Positions 28,381-38,116 of a stretch of 64,000 bases of DNA are shown here, piece by piece; the first letter of the stretch is position 1, and each line of letters begins with the position of its first letter. The stretch spans positions 1 through 64,000 of the forward strand of contig LNDZ01000021.1 in assembly GCA_001464495.1 (NCBI GenBank), in the 5' to 3' direction. The notes beneath the pieces are model-generated. The model had not been told where the DNA came from. It ran no database searches and worked only from the letters and a program-made list of their open reading frames with translations. The DNA is from Betaproteobacteria bacterium Ga0074130 (GTDB lineage Bacteria > Pseudomonadota > Gammaproteobacteria > Burkholderiales > Rhodocyclaceae). Both the position numbers and the translations under genes were made by a program.

Positions 28381-28617
28381 TCAGCCGCGGGCATTGACCT
28401 CGCCCGCTGGGCGCTGCAAGGACCAGGTCAGAAAGCTTGAACAGGCGCAGACCATCCAGAAGGCCAGAAAGCCGATTGAATAGGTTGCGATTGCACTGTA
28501 ATGCACGGGGTCACCGAGGAAATACAGCTCCTGCGGGTTCACAAGGGAAAAGAAAATTCCCTCTGCCACACCGGCAATGATGAACGACGGCCAGAGTATC
28601 CACATCCACTTCTGCAT
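28381..28617 (-). CDS. Small two-helix membrane protein, cbb3 cluster
   Basis: The 78-residue protein has two hydrophobic stretches (WMWILWPSFIIAGVAEGIFFSL and SIGFLAFWMVCACSSFLTW) and a short charged tail. GGAGG lies about 5 bases before the ATG. I do not know a named family. It is 41 bp downstream of fixH on the same strand and so probably belongs to the cbb3 accessory operon. It converges on uspA with 11 bp between. Confidence 0.8.
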   Translation of the reverse strand: MQKWMWILWPSFIIAGVAEGIFFSLVNPQELYFLGDPVHYSAIATYSIGFLAFWMVCACSSFLTWSLQRPAGEVNARG

Positions 28618-28658
28618 ATCGCCTCCACCTGGTTGATGCGGCCATGGGCCGCAGGAAA

Positions 28659-29195
28659 CTACAGGGTACCGGTTGCTGTGCCGGTAGTAGTGCGGCCTAT
28701 CTTAACCTCAGTTGCGGGCAGAATCACCTTGCCAAGCAGTCGCCACCCCTGGCTTTCGTCCTCAATTAACAACAGCCAATGACCCGACTGCGGCAGATGA
28801 AGATGGCCACGGTATTGATCCCCCTCGCGTTGCAGCATCTGCACCTGATCAAGCCCGGCACGCGTCGGGTGCGAGAGTGTCACGCGCACGGTGGGCGGCG
28901 GCACGAAGCTCGCCTCCATGGCAGATAGCTTGACGGTCACCACCTCGCCCGCCAAACGCAAGCTAGCTTGCAAGCCCAGCGTATCGGCCTGACTACTGCT
29001 GGCGAGTGTCTGCTGTGCGGCGAGGCCCTTGCGGTAATAATCTTCCGTCACCAGCGGATCGCCCTTGGTATAGGCAATCCAAGTAGTGATGATGCCTGCG
29101 AACACCACGATCAACGGTCCGCTCATCAAAATCCACGGCCATGGCTCGCGATACCAGGGCTTGCTTGCATTCAAAGACATTGGCATTCCCATCAT
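28659..29195 (-). CDS. fixH: FixH/CcoH family protein, cbb3 oxidase accessory
   Basis: The 178-residue protein has one N-terminal membrane helix (WILMSGPLIVVFAGIITTWIAY) and a periplasmic part. The typical FixH marks are PWYREPWPW before the helix and YTKGDPLVTEDYYRKGL after it. FixH/CcoH supports assembly and stability of the cbb3 oxidase complex. The start at 29195 has GAGG 5 bases before it, inside the last codons of ccoG, so translation is tied to ccoG. Confidence 0.92.
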   Translation of the reverse strand: MMGMPMSLNASKPWYREPWPWILMSGPLIVVFAGIITTWIAYTKGDPLVTEDYYRKGLAAQQTLASSSQADTLGLQASLRLAGEVVTVKLSAMEASFVPPPTVRVTLSHPTRAGLDQVQMLQREGDQYRGHLHLPQSGHWLLLIEDESQGWRLLGKVILPATEVKIGRTTTGTATGTL

Positions 29196-29197
29196 GT

Positions 29198-30634
29198 TTA
29201 CCTCGGGATAAAGAAGGTGGCCTTCTCGTGTGCTTCGGCATCCCCTAACAGGGATTCGATTTCGAAACTGATCGGGTTAGAACCGGGCTTACCGGACTCA
29301 GGATCGGCCCGCACTTCAAAAGTAAAGACGCGCGAGGATTCGGCCGGCAGCTCAATCACATGGTCACTCGCCAGCTTGATACCGGGCAAGCCCTCGACCT
29401 TGACTGCGTAGAACTGATAATGTTCGCTGACATTCATCACCTGCAAGCGGAACACGTTTTCAATCAGGCCGCCTTCCACTTCGCGCCCCATGATGCCGCG
29501 ATCGCGAATGACATTGACCTGAAGTGATGACTTGGTCAGCAAACCAAACAAGAAGGCGCTGACGACAATACTCAGAATGCCCATGTAGATGAGCACACGT
29601 GGGCGCACCACATGGCGCAAAATTTCACGCCAGCCCCAGTGCTGACTCAATGCGTTCTCGGTCGAGTAACGGATCAGCCCCTTGGGGTAGTTCATCTTCT
29701 CCATCACCTGATCGCACGCATCAATACAGGCGGCGCAGCCAATGCACTCGTATTGCAAACCATCACGGATATCGATGCCCGTCGGACACACTTGCACACA
29801 GATTTGGCAATCAACGCAATCGCCCTTGCCCTCGCTGCGGGGATCAATACCCTTCTTGCGTGATCCGCGCGGATCACCGCGCTCCGTGTCATAGGTAATC
29901 ACCAGCGTATCTGGATCAAACATCACCCCTTGGAAGCGTGCATAGGGGCACATGTATTTGCACACTTGCTCGCGCATGTGGCCGGCATTCAGGTAGGTAA
30001 AGGCGCTGTAGAAGCACAGCCAAAAACTTTCCCACGGCCCCAGCCTGAAATTCCAGACTTCACCCCACAGCTCATGGATGGGCGTGAAGTAGCCGACAAA
30101 GGTAAAACCCGTCCAAGCTGCAAGCAATGCCCAGGTGAGCACCTTGCCGCCTTTGCGCAGCAGCTTGACTTGACTCATATCGCCAGAGTCCAGCTTCATG
30201 CGTGCGCCGCGGTCACCCTCGAATACCCGCTCGATCCACAAAAAGACTTCGGTATAGACCGTCTGCGGGCATGCAAAACCACACCACAAGCGGCCGGCGA
30301 CTGCCGTAAAAAGGAAGAGGCTGAATGCCGAGATGATGAGCAGAATGGCGAGATAAAACACATCCTGCGGCCACAACACCAAACCAAAGAGGTAAAACTT
30401 GCGCTCGACAATGTTGAACAACACCGCCTGACGATCATTCCACGGCACCCAACACAGGCCGTAGAACAACAGCTGCGTAAAAATCACCATGCCCCAGCGC
30501 CAGCGTGCAAACAGGCCCGTCACGGCGCGCGGGTAAATCTTCTTGCGCACCTCGAAGAGCGATTCTTCGACGATCGAAGGCGCCCCTTGCGGGACGATTT
30601 CGATAATCTTCTGTTGCTGCGGGCTGAGGTTCAT
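29198..30634 (-). CDS. ccoG: Cytochrome c oxidase accessory protein CcoG (polyferredoxin)
   Basis: The 478-residue inner-membrane iron-sulfur protein reduces Cu(II) for cbb3 oxidase assembly, according to work on CcoG in other proteobacteria. It has several membrane helices in its first half (for example DVFYLAILLIISAFSLFLFTA), a conserved CGFACPQTVYTEVF, two 4Fe-4S ferredoxin motifs (CVDCQICVQVCP and CIGCAACIDACD), and a C-terminal Ig-like FixG domain. It lies 36 bp after ccoP and before fixH. Confidence 0.96.
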   Translation of the reverse strand: MNLSPQQQKIIEIVPQGAPSIVEESLFEVRKKIYPRAVTGLFARWRWGMVIFTQLLFYGLCWVPWNDRQAVLFNIVERKFYLFGLVLWPQDVFYLAILLIISAFSLFLFTAVAGRLWCGFACPQTVYTEVFLWIERVFEGDRGARMKLDSGDMSQVKLLRKGGKVLTWALLAAWTGFTFVGYFTPIHELWGEVWNFRLGPWESFWLCFYSAFTYLNAGHMREQVCKYMCPYARFQGVMFDPDTLVITYDTERGDPRGSRKKGIDPRSEGKGDCVDCQICVQVCPTGIDIRDGLQYECIGCAACIDACDQVMEKMNYPKGLIRYSTENALSQHWGWREILRHVVRPRVLIYMGILSIVVSAFLFGLLTKSSLQVNVIRDRGIMGREVEGGLIENVFRLQVMNVSEHYQFYAVKVEGLPGIKLASDHVIELPAESSRVFTFEVRADPESGKPGSNPISFEIESLLGDAEAHEKATFFIPR

Positions 30635-30670
30635 GGCTTTTTTCTTTATGGTGTACTGCAGGCTCTGCGC

Positions 30671-31597
30671 TTACTTCCCTTCAGGTTTGGCTGCCTCCGT
30701 GCGATTCCCCTGGCTAAGGCCATACACATAAGCGGTCAGGAGATGCACCTTGTCTTCGCCAAGGAACTCGCCAAACGCTGGCATTTGATTAGTACGCCCC
30801 TTGGCAATGGTCTCGATCAGCACCGCATCGCGACCGCCATACAGCCAGACCTTGTCGGTCAGGTTCGGGGCCAGACCAAGAGTGCCTTTGCCTTCAGCGC
30901 CGTGACAGGCAGCACAACCGTTATTAGCAAACGCTTCCTTGCCACGTGCGGCACGAATCGACTTGTCGGTCACAGCGCCTGATAACGAACGCACATATGT
31001 CGCCAGATCCTTGATCACCTCCTCACCCAGATGGCCGAAGGCAGGCATGACAGCCATACGGCCCTTGAGCAAGGTCTCCTTGATCTGTGCAGGCTCTCCG
31101 CCCCACAACCAGTCGCTATCGGTCAGGTTGGGAAAGCCTTTTGAGCCCTTGGCATCCGACCCATGGCATTGCGCGCAGTAGTTGAGGAACAGGCGCTCAC
31201 CAGCTTCGCGAGCCTTCGGGTCCGCTGCAACCAGCTCGACGTTCTGGGTCAGAAGCTCACCATAGGCAGCCTTGAACTGGGCTTCGGCGGCGGCCTTTTC
31301 CTTCTCGTACTGGCCTGCGGATGTCCACTGATGCTTGCCGGCAAAGTTGCCCAAGCCCGGGTAGAGGGCCAGATAGACCAAGGCGAAAAAGATGGTGCCG
31401 TAGAACAACCAGCGCCACCAGTTCGGCATTGGATTGTTGTACTCCTCAAGGTTTTCATCCCAGACATGACCCGTCACTTGGCCCGAGTTACTGCGCGCAC
31501 GGCTTTGCGTCCACAGGATGATGATGCAGAAGGCAATGCCGCCCAGTGTGAGCAGGATGACCCAGATGTTCCAGAAACTATTGTTGAAGTCACTCAT
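30671..31597 (-). CDS. ccoP: cbb3-type cytochrome c oxidase subunit III, dihaem
   Basis: The 308-residue membrane-anchored dihaem cytochrome passes electrons to CcoN via CcoO. One or two N-terminal helices (FWNIWVILLTLGGIAFCIIILW and WRWLFYGTIFFALVYLALYPG) are followed by two c-type haem sites, CAQCHGSDAKG and CAACHGAEGKG, with axial Met candidates in MPAFGHLG and MPAFGEFLG. Its ATG overlaps the ccoQ stop. Part of ccoNOQP. Confidence 0.97.
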   Translation of the reverse strand: MSDFNNSFWNIWVILLTLGGIAFCIIILWTQSRARSNSGQVTGHVWDENLEEYNNPMPNWWRWLFYGTIFFALVYLALYPGLGNFAGKHQWTSAGQYEKEKAAAEAQFKAAYGELLTQNVELVAADPKAREAGERLFLNYCAQCHGSDAKGSKGFPNLTDSDWLWGGEPAQIKETLLKGRMAVMPAFGHLGEEVIKDLATYVRSLSGAVTDKSIRAARGKEAFANNGCAACHGAEGKGTLGLAPNLTDKVWLYGGRDAVLIETIAKGRTNQMPAFGEFLGEDKVHLLTAYVYGLSQGNRTEAAKPEGK

Positions 31598-31785
31598 GAC
31601 TGGTGTCCTTTATGCTGGTCGGCAGTGCTGGCGGCGGCTAGCAGAGGCTCGTCGTCCTCCAGCGGCAGGCGGGCCAGTGCCTCGAAATCAGGTTGGCGCC
31701 TGGATGACCAGGCCCACATCACAATGCAGATGAAGAGTAGGAAGCTGATGACAGTAATCAGCGAACGCAGATCGTTGACGTCCAT
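31594..31785 (-). CDS. ccoQ: cbb3-type oxidase subunit CcoQ
   Basis: The 63-residue protein has one membrane helix (LITVISFLLFICIVMWAW) followed by the typical RRQPDFEALARLPLEDDE, which fits CcoQ. It stabilises the complex in the species studied. It sits between ccoO (gap 9 bp) and ccoP (overlap ATGA). Confidence 0.92.
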   Translation of the reverse strand: MDVNDLRSLITVISFLLFICIVMWAWSSRRQPDFEALARLPLEDDEPLLAAASTADQHKGHQS

Positions 31786-31794
31786 GGTGGCCTC

Positions 31795-32406
31795 CTAGCG
31801 CGTCTGCTTGAGCGCGGTGCCCAAGCCTTGCAGATAGGCAATCAATGCATCAAGTTCGGTCTTGTCCTTGATAGCGGCATACGATCCAGCAATCTCTTCA
31901 TCGCTATAGGGCACACCGAGACGACGCAGCGCTTCCATCTTGGTCTTGATGTTCGGCTCATTGAGCGGACGATCCAGCCAGTGGTAAGCGGGCATGTTGG
32001 ACTCTGGCACCACATCGCGCGGGTTTAGCAAATGCACGCGATGCCAGAGATCCGAGTAGCGGCCGCCAATACGTGCCAGATCGGGGCCAGTGCGCTTAGA
32101 GCCCCACTGGAATGGGTGGTCATAGACGAACTCGCCAGCCACAGAGTAGTGACCGTAACGTTCGGTTTCAGCGCGGAAGGGGCGAATCATCTGCGAGTGG
32201 CAGTTGTAGCAGCCTTCGCGTATATAGATATCTCGCCCAACCAAGCGCAGCGGGTCATACGGTTTGACCAACTCGTTAGCAGGGGTGGTGGTGGACTTCT
32301 GGAAGAACAGCGGCACGATCTCGACCAGACCGCCAAAGCTCACCGCCAGGATTGTCAGCACAATCAGGAGGCCAACGTTCTTCTCGATTTTTTCATGAGT
32401 CAGCAT
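31795..32406 (-). CDS. ccoO: cbb3-type cytochrome c oxidase subunit II, monohaem
   Basis: The 203-residue protein has an N-terminal membrane helix ([23 protein letters not shown]) and one c-type haem site, [27 protein letters not shown] provides the probable axial Met. It is the electron entry between CcoP and CcoN. The gene follows ccoN after 17 bp. Confidence 0.97.
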   Translation of the reverse strand: MLTHEKIEKNVGLLIVLTILAVSFGGLVEIVPLFFQKSTTTPANELVKPYDPLRLVGRDIYIREGCYNCHSQMIRPFRAETERYGHYSVAGEFVYDHPFQWGSKRTGPDLARIGGRYSDLWHRVHLLNPRDVVPESNMPAYHWLDRPLNEPNIKTKMEALRRLGVPYSDEEIAGSYAAIKDKTELDALIAYLQGLGTALKQTR

Positions 32407-32423
32407 GATGGTTCCTTGATCTC

Positions 32424-33851
32424 TTAGTGGGTGCCAGACGGTGCAAGCACCGGAGCGTCATTCACGGCAGTGCCGCCACGGATGGTGAGCATCATGTTCC
32501 AGACCATCAGCAGCATGCCGGCGAGGAACAAGGTGCCACCAAGCAGACGGATTTCCCAGAAGCGATAGCTGGCCTTGACGGACTCAACGAAGGAGTACGT
32601 CAGCGTGCCATCCGGATTGGTTGCGCCCCACATCAGGCCCTGCATCACACCGGCAATCCACAACGAGGCGATGTACAACACGATGCCCAGCGTGGCGATC
32701 CAGAAGTGCAATTCGATCAGGCGCTTGGAGGCCATCTCGGTCTTGCCGAACATGCGCGGCAGCAGATAGTAGGTACAACCGATGGCGATGAAAGCCACCC
32801 AACCGAGCGCGCCGGAGTGCACGTGGCCGATGGTCCAGTCGGTGTAGTGCGAGAGCGCATTGACGGTCTTGATCGACATCATCGGACCTTCGAACGTGGA
32901 CATCCCGTAGAAGGACAGCGAGGTGATCATGAACTTGAGAATCGGGTCATCGCGCAGTTTGTGCCACGCGCCCGAGAGGGTCATGATGCCGTTGATCATG
33001 CCACCCCAGCTTGGAGCCAACAGGATCAGCGAGAACAGCATGCCAACCGATTGGGTCCAGTCAGGCAGTGCGGTGTAATGCAAGTGGTGAGGGCCCGCCC
33101 ACATATAGGTGAAGATCAGCGCCCAGAAGTGCACCACCGACAAGCGATAGGAATACACAGGACGATTGGCCTGCTTGGGCACGAAGTAATACATCATGCC
33201 GAGGAAGCCAGCGGTGAGGAAAAATCCAACCGCGTTATGCCCATACCACCACTGAATCATCGCGTCCTGCACACCGGCATAGGCCGAATAGGACTTGGTC
33301 AGCGACACCGGCATGGCGGCGCTATTGACGATGTGCAGCAGGGCGACGGTGAGAATAAAAGCGCCGAAGAACCAGTTAGCCACATAGATGTGCGGCGTCT
33401 TGCGCTTAATCATGGTGCCGAAGAACACCACGGCATACGAGACCCACACCACAGCGATGAGGATATCGATTGGCCACTCAAGTTCGGCGTATTCCTTACC
33501 GGAGGTGAAGCCCAACGGCAGGCTGATGGCCGCCAGTAGAATGACCAGTTGCCAACCCCAGAAGGTAAAGCTGGCAAGGGCCGGCGAAAACAACGGTGTG
33601 TGACATGTGCGCTGAACGCAATAGTAGGACGTCGCAAACAGCGAACAACCGCCGAATGCGAAAATCACTGCGTTGGTATGTAGGGGTCGGAGACGGCCAT
33701 AAGACAACCATTCAACGACGTTCAGTTGTGGCCAAACCAGCTGGGCGGCGATGATGACGCCAACCAGCATGCCGACCACTCCCCAGACGACGGTCATCAC
33801 CGTGAACTGGCGCACCACCTGGTAGTTATATGCAGCTGCTTGCGATTGCAT
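32424..33851 (-). CDS. ccoN: cbb3-type cytochrome c oxidase subunit I (catalytic)
   Basis: The 475-residue protein with twelve predicted helices holds haem b, haem b3 and CuB. Visible ligands include [12 protein letters not shown] (haem), [14 protein letters not shown] (CuB/haem b3 His and cbb3-type Tyr region) and [17 protein letters not shown]. It reduces oxygen at low concentration and pumps protons. It is the first gene of ccoNOQP-ccoG-fixH. Two FNR boxes upstream, one in class II position with a -10 element, fit induction at low oxygen. Confidence 0.97.
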   Translation of the reverse strand: MQSQAAAYNYQVVRQFTVMTVVWGVVGMLVGVIIAAQLVWPQLNVVEWLSYGRLRPLHTNAVIFAFGGCSLFATSYYCVQRTCHTPLFSPALASFTFWGWQLVILLAAISLPLGFTSGKEYAELEWPIDILIAVVWVSYAVVFFGTMIKRKTPHIYVANWFFGAFILTVALLHIVNSAAMPVSLTKSYSAYAGVQDAMIQWWYGHNAVGFFLTAGFLGMMYYFVPKQANRPVYSYRLSVVHFWALIFTYMWAGPHHLHYTALPDWTQSVGMLFSLILLAPSWGGMINGIMTLSGAWHKLRDDPILKFMITSLSFYGMSTFEGPMMSIKTVNALSHYTDWTIGHVHSGALGWVAFIAIGCTYYLLPRMFGKTEMASKRLIELHFWIATLGIVLYIASLWIAGVMQGLMWGATNPDGTLTYSFVESVKASYRFWEIRLLGGTLFLAGMLLMVWNMMLTIRGGTAVNDAPVLAPSGTH

Positions 33852-33915
33852 GCTGAATCCTCATTTCAATGACGGCCCGCCCATCCGAATGGATGACGCC
33901 TAGGCTCATGAGTGG

Positions 33916-33956
33916 AAGATACCGGCGCTGCAAATAGCCGCATTGACTCAGATCAA
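33916..33956 (-). promoter_or_regulatory. FNR-dependent promoter of ccoNOQP
   Basis: On the minus strand TTGATCTGAGTCAA (33956-33943) matches the FNR consensus at 9 of 10 positions, and 21 bp further lies TATCTT (33921-33916), a fair -10 element. Predicted transcription starts near 33908, giving a leader of about 57 nt before the ccoN ATG at 33851. Confidence 0.8.
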
Positions 33957-33994
33957 ACTGCTAGCAAGCAGTGCTATCAAAACAGTGCGCGCAA

Positions 33995-34008
33995 TCGATG
34001 CACATCAA
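33995..34008. promoter_or_regulatory. Second FNR-like box upstream of ccoN
   Basis: TCGATGCACATCAA matches TTGAT-N4-ATCAA at 9 of 10 positions. Its centre is 52 bp upstream of the proximal ccoN box, about -93 from the predicted start. Tandem boxes at such distances can modulate FNR activation. Confidence 0.55.
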
Positions 34009-34016
34009 TCAAACAT

Positions 34017-34042
34017 AAAAAAAAGGGGCGCGAAAGCGCCCC
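34017..34042 (-). terminator. Rho-independent terminator after ccoS
   Basis: On the minus strand GGGGCGC-TTTC-GCGCCCC is followed by eight T. It ends the ccoI-ccoS transcript before the ccoN promoter. Confidence 0.93.
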
Positions 34043-34091
34043 GAACCCCAACAAAGAGATCGCATGATGCGGCGAATGCAGCCGACATGAC

Positions 34092-34105
34092 TTGATCTGG
34101 GTCAA
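34092..34105. promoter_or_regulatory. FNR-like box in the 3' region of ccoS
   Basis: TTGATCTGGGTCAA matches the FNR consensus at 9 of 10 positions. It lies between the ccoS stop and the terminator. No convincing -10 element follows at the proper distance on either strand, so its role is unclear; it might be a distal site for ccoN. Confidence 0.4.
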
Positions 34106-34112
34106 ACACAGT

Positions 34113-34286
34113 TCACGCTGTTGGTGGCTTTGGTGTGTCGTCGTCAGTGAGGATGCGAAAGCCCTCACCTTCCAAGTCTTCAAACTGTCCATCGCGCAGC
34201 GACCACCAGAACACAATAGCGATCAGAAACACCAACAGCAGTGAGAGTGGAATCAAAATATAGAGACTGCTCATGCCATCCATCAT
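34113..34286 (-). CDS. ccoS: cbb3-type oxidase assembly protein CcoS
   Basis: The 57-residue protein has one membrane helix (YILIPLSLLLVFLIAIVFWW) followed by the CcoS hallmark SLRDGQFEDLEGEGFRIL and an acidic tail. CcoS is needed for cofactor insertion into cbb3 oxidase. The first ATG (34286) overlaps the stop of the ccoI reading frame (ATGA), so translation was coupled to ccoI; a second ATG directly follows and has better spacing to GGAGG. A terminator follows after 70 bp. Confidence 0.93.
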   Translation of the reverse strand: MMDGMSSLYILIPLSLLLVFLIAIVFWWSLRDGQFEDLEGEGFRILTDDDTPKPPTA

Positions 34287-36703
34287 GCCTCCACAGGCGC
34301 CACTCGGGGCATTGGGTGTTGCATGATGGCGGGGGCTTCAACACGCTGCAAACGCAAGGCATTGAGCACAACAAAGAGTGAGCTTGCCGACATGCCAATA
34401 CCCGCAAGCCATGGGGTCTGTGATGTTGTAGGCAAACGCCCACCACAGGTTCTGGCGGACAATGCGCATGGCACGCTGGGCGATCAATACGCCCTCGGCT
34501 AGCGCTTGCAGATCATTCCCGAGCAACACCACATCGGCCTGACTGCGTGCCAGATCAGTTCCGCCCCCCATGGCGATGGAGAGCTGAGCCTGTGCCAGCA
34601 CCGGGGCATCATTCACGCCATCACCAGTCATCGCGACAATCGCACCATCCGCCTGTAGTGCCTGCAGCGCAGCATGCTTGTCTTCCGGCAGCATGTTGCC
34701 ACGGGCATCGGTAATGCCGAGGGCTGCCGCCAAACGGCGCACAACAGCCACATCATCTCCACTAAAAATGGATACCGCGATATTGCGCCGCATCAGCTCG
34801 CCCACCATGGCCTGCGCACCCGGCCGCAGACGGTCGCCGAGACGGAAAGCCGCACGCCAGCCCTCTGTATCGGCGAGCATGACGACGATATCGCCGGCTG
34901 CCTGCCAGTGCGTAACTTGATCCGGCAAGGCTTGCTGATGCAACGCTTGTGTATAAGCAATGCTGCCAAGCCTAACCGGGTGTCCCGCGAGCGTGGCACA
35001 CACCCCCGCCCCTGTCTGCGCCTGCCGGTCAGTCAAGGCAAGCTGAAGATCGGGCGAAGCGGCGACACGAAATGCGGCGGCAAGTGGATGTTCAGAGCCT
35101 TGCTCAAGGGTCGCCGCAAGTTGCAATGCAGTAGCGGTGTCGTCATCGCGCGACCAGTGAGCGTGCCAGTCTTGTCGAATACAAAATGCGTGGCGCTCGC
35201 CAGTGCCTCGACGGCATGACCGCGCGTGAGGAGCAAGCCGCGGCGCGCCAGCGTGCCCGTTGCTACCGTCAGCGCCGCCGGCGTGGCCAGCGACAAGGCG
35301 CACGGACAGCTCACCACCAACACCGCAACAAAGACCCACAGTGCCCGCGTAGGGTCCAGCCACCACCAGAGTGCGGCAGTGGCAATCGCCATGATCAACA
35401 ATGCCGCAACAAAACGGCCCGCAACCTTGTCGGCCATCTCGACCAATTGCGGACGCTCGCTCGCAGCCTGGGCCATCAGGCGCTGAATCGCCGCCAAACG
35501 TGTAGTCGCCCCCACTGCTACGACACGCATTACCAAGGGGCTGCTGATATTCATGCTGCCCCCCGTGAGGCTTGCGCCCAGTCGCTTGGGTAATGGCCGA
35601 CTCTCGCCGCTGAGCAAGGATTCATCCACGCTACTGGTGCCATCAACAATCACGCCGTCTGCCGGCACACGCTCACCCGGACTGACCAGCAACAGGTCGC
35701 CCACCGCCAACTCCGCGACGGCAACGTGCGCGCCCGTGAGCGCAGGAAAGTGATCGAGCCGAAACGCCAGCGCTGGCTGTGCACGATTGATCGCCTCAAT
35801 GCCTCGCGCAGCCTTCTGCCTCGCCATCATTTCGAGATAGCGCCCGCCCAGCAGTAGGAAGACAAACATGGTGACAGAATCGAAATACACCTCGCCCTGC
35901 CCGCTCAACGTCGCCCACAAGCTGGCGGCAAAGGCAGCGCCAACCCCCAGTGCCACAGGCACATCCATGCCCACTCGGCGCAAACCAATATCCCGCCAAG
36001 CGCGTTGGAAAAACGGTGCGGCTGAATACAACACCACCGGCAGCGTGAGCAACAGGCTGGACCAACGCATGAGTTGCTCGATGTCAAACGTCATGTCGCC
36101 ATTGGCCAGATAGACCGGCACCGCATACATCATCACCTGCATCATGCCGAAGCCAGCGACAAACAAACGCCACAGCGCAGCCTGACGTTCACCGCGCGCC
36201 AACGTCTCCGCCTTAGCGACATCGTAGGGATGGGCGCGATAACCAATCGCAGTAATGGCATCAAGAATCTGCGACAAGCGCGCAGCCCGCTCGTCCCAGC
36301 GCACACGTGCCCGACGTGTCGTGTAATTGATATTGATCGCCGTTACCCCCGGCACACGGGCGACATGCTGCTCATTGAGCCAGACACAGGCCGCACAGGT
36401 CAGCCCCTCCAGCACCAAATTAGCCTCCCGCTCATGCTCCCCCACGGGCGACACAAAATCCTTCTGTACCGCAGGGTGATCAAACAAACCGCTGGTTTGC
36501 AGGGCAAGGGGGATCGCCTCGCGTGGCGAGGCAGGCAAGGTATCGCGGTGCTGGTAATACTCATCCAGCCCGCCATCCACAATCGCCTGGGCCACAGCCT
36601 GACAGCCACCACAACACATGGCACGGGCATAGCCGCCCATATGGACACTCAGGTCAAGGCCGGCAGGTACCGGCAATCCACAGTGATAACAAGGCTCGGC
36701 CAT
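34283..36703 (-). pseudogene. ccoI: Broken cbb3 copper-delivery P-type ATPase CcoI/FixI (two frame changes)
   Basis: From the ATG at 36703 the frame encodes the CcoI-type zinc-ribbon N-terminus (CYHCGLPVP), an HMA domain (GLTCAACVWL), helices, LLSGESRPLP, the CcoI/CopA2 signature SCPCALSLATPAAL and the phosphorylation site FDKTGTLTG. Near 35135-35155 the frame changes: the catalytic domain continues in another frame (LQLAATLEQGSEHPLA, then TGDGVNDAPVL and NLWWAFAYN). Near 34415-34424 it changes again: TPWLAGIGMSASSLFVVLN is in the third frame. Compared with intact CcoI, about 29 nt are missing between YN and TPW. The first site also seems to have lost DNA. Both look like deletions rather than single-base miscalls. 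The original frame ends at 34283, overlapping ccoS. Confidence 0.88.
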
Positions 36704-36735
36704 GGGCGAACACAATACCGTTGAGTCAAGCCGAC

Positions 36736-36777
36736 AGCATAGCTGCCCCCAAACCAAGCCCATTTGTTCTGGATCAA
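36736..36777 (-). promoter_or_regulatory. FNR-type promoter of ccoI-ccoS
   Basis: TTGATCCAGAACAA on the minus strand (36777-36764) matches the FNR consensus at 9 of 10 positions. After 22 bp comes TATGCT (36741-36736) as -10. The predicted start near 36729 leaves a leader of about 26 nt before the ccoI ATG. Confidence 0.65.
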
Positions 36778-36792
36778 GTCCGGCGGCCCAGA

Positions 36793-36830
36793 AACGAAAA
36801 AGGCCTGCCCCTGAGGGCAAGCCTTTGATA
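36793..36830 (-). terminator. Terminator after tRNA-Thr
   Basis: On the minus strand, AAAGGCTTGCCC-TCAG-GGGCAGGCCTTT (written here as two arms, one mismatch) is followed by a T-run. It stops the tRNA-Thr transcript before the ccoI promoter. Confidence 0.8.
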
Positions 36831-36834
36831 TTAC

Positions 36835-36910
<76 letters not shown>

Positions 36911-37055
36911 ACTGCGGGCGGCATTATAGCAACAAAGGGCTGTTCTGGCCCTCCTGCCATTGATCCGTATGGATACGCCGCCTGTCGGATAGCGGTAGAC
37001 TGCCCCGGGTCTGCTTTGCTTTACTTAAATCACTAAAAGGAAAGGTCCGTCCATC

Positions 37056-37493
37056 ATGTACCGGAATCGAGCAAATCGCGGTTTTTCTCTGATCGAACTG
37101 ATGATTGTGGTTGCGATAATTGGCATTCTTGCTGCCATCGCGGTACCTGCTTACAACGAATATGTTATCGAGGCAAAGATGGTAGAAGCACACTCCAACT
37201 TGGCGGATGTGCGCGTGCGTGCGGAGCAGTACTTCTCTGATCGTCGTACTTATACGGGCTTTACTTGCAGCATCCCGGCTGCCAGTGCTAAGTATTTCAC
37301 GTATAGCTGTCAAGGCACACCGGATGACACCACTTATACCGTCCGTGCGGTTGGCGCCGGTACAATGGCAGGAGCTACCTTTACGGTAAACCAGTCAAAT
37401 ACCCGTACCTCTACATTTACGGGCACTTTTGCCACCAGCGGCTGGACCAATTCGACCGCCTGCTGGAAGCGGAAGAAGGGGGATACGTGCTGA
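37056..37493 (+). CDS. pilE: Type IV pilin-like protein, PilE-type (minor pilin)
   Basis: The 145-residue prepilin has the class III signal: a short basic leader, cleavage before Phe in [14 protein letters not shown] with Glu5, and a long N-terminal helix. The C-terminal half holds Cys pairs ([23 protein letters not shown]) that can form disulfide loops. It is the first gene of a minor-pilin cluster, so I expect a minor pilin that primes pilus assembly rather than the major subunit. AAAGGAAAGG lies upstream of the ATG. Its stop overlaps the GTG start of the next gene. Confidence 0.88.
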   Translation: MYRNRANRGFSLIELMIVVAIIGILAAIAVPAYNEYVIEAKMVEAHSNLADVRVRAEQYFSDRRTYTGFTCSIPAASAKYFTYSCQGTPDDTTYTVRAVGAGTMAGATFTVNQSNTRTSTFTGTFATSGWTNSTACWKRKKGDTC

Positions 37494-38116
37494 TACGCCG
37501 ACAACGTGGTTTCACCCTGATCGAAATGTTGATCACGGTGTGTATCTTTGCCGTTCTACTCGGTGTTGGTATCCCACAATACCGTGGTTGGGCTGCGCGA
37601 AATCAGATTCGGGTGACAGCTGAAACACTCATGAGCGGGCTGGTCACGGCACGGAATGAGGCACTGAAGCGAAATACGCTGGTTAACCTGTACTTAACTA
37701 ACTCACTTGCTTCCACATGCGCCTTGAGCAGCAATGGACCACACTGGATAATCAGCCTAGATGACCCCGCTGGTCTCTGCAACATTGCACCCTCAGAGAC
37801 CGTAGCACCCCGCATCATTCAGAAGCGGGCCGGTAACGAATCGGGAGTAGCACCGACAATTTCCGCGATCAATGTCACTAGTTCAGCCGCCAATCGATTG
37901 ACATATACAGGCATTGGACGCATCCAAAACATGACTAGCACCGGCGTCAGCACCAATCCGATCGCAACTATTAATATCAGTTTGCCGGCAGAAGGCGCAT
38001 GTGAAGATGCTGGCGGCACGGTAAGGTGTTTACGCATCGTAATTACAACTGGCGGAGAAGCTCGTCTCTGCGACCCTGCCGTTACTAGCGCAACCGACCC
38101 GAGGAATTGTGCATGA
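37487..38116 (+). CDS. fimT: Minor pilin FimT/GspH family
   Basis: The 209-residue prepilin has leader [15 protein letters not shown] with cleavage after Gly and Glu5. [22 protein letters not shown] after the helix is typical of FimT/FimU (GspH fold). Likely part of the pilus tip priming complex. It starts with GTG at 37487, overlapping the pilE stop by 7 bases, and ends in an ATGA overlap with pilV. Confidence 0.88.
   Translation: MLIRRQRGFTLIEMLITVCIFAVLLGVGIPQYRGWAARNQIRVTAETLMSGLVTARNEALKRNTLVNLYLTNSLASTCALSSNGPHWIISLDDPAGLCNIAPSETVAPRIIQKRAGNESGVAPTISAINVTSSAANRLTYTGIGRIQNMTSTGVSTNPIATINISLPAEGACEDAGGTVRCLRIVITTGGEARLCDPAVTSATDPRNCA

Noticed and set aside
34017..34105. FNR box followed by a terminator as a possible small RNA gene
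   Set aside because: Class II spacing would put the start near 34057, only about 40 nt before the terminator end, and no fitting -10 element is visible.
36911..37055. Sigma-54 promoter upstream of pilE
   Set aside because: TGG and GC elements occur but not with the required GG-N10-GC spacing.
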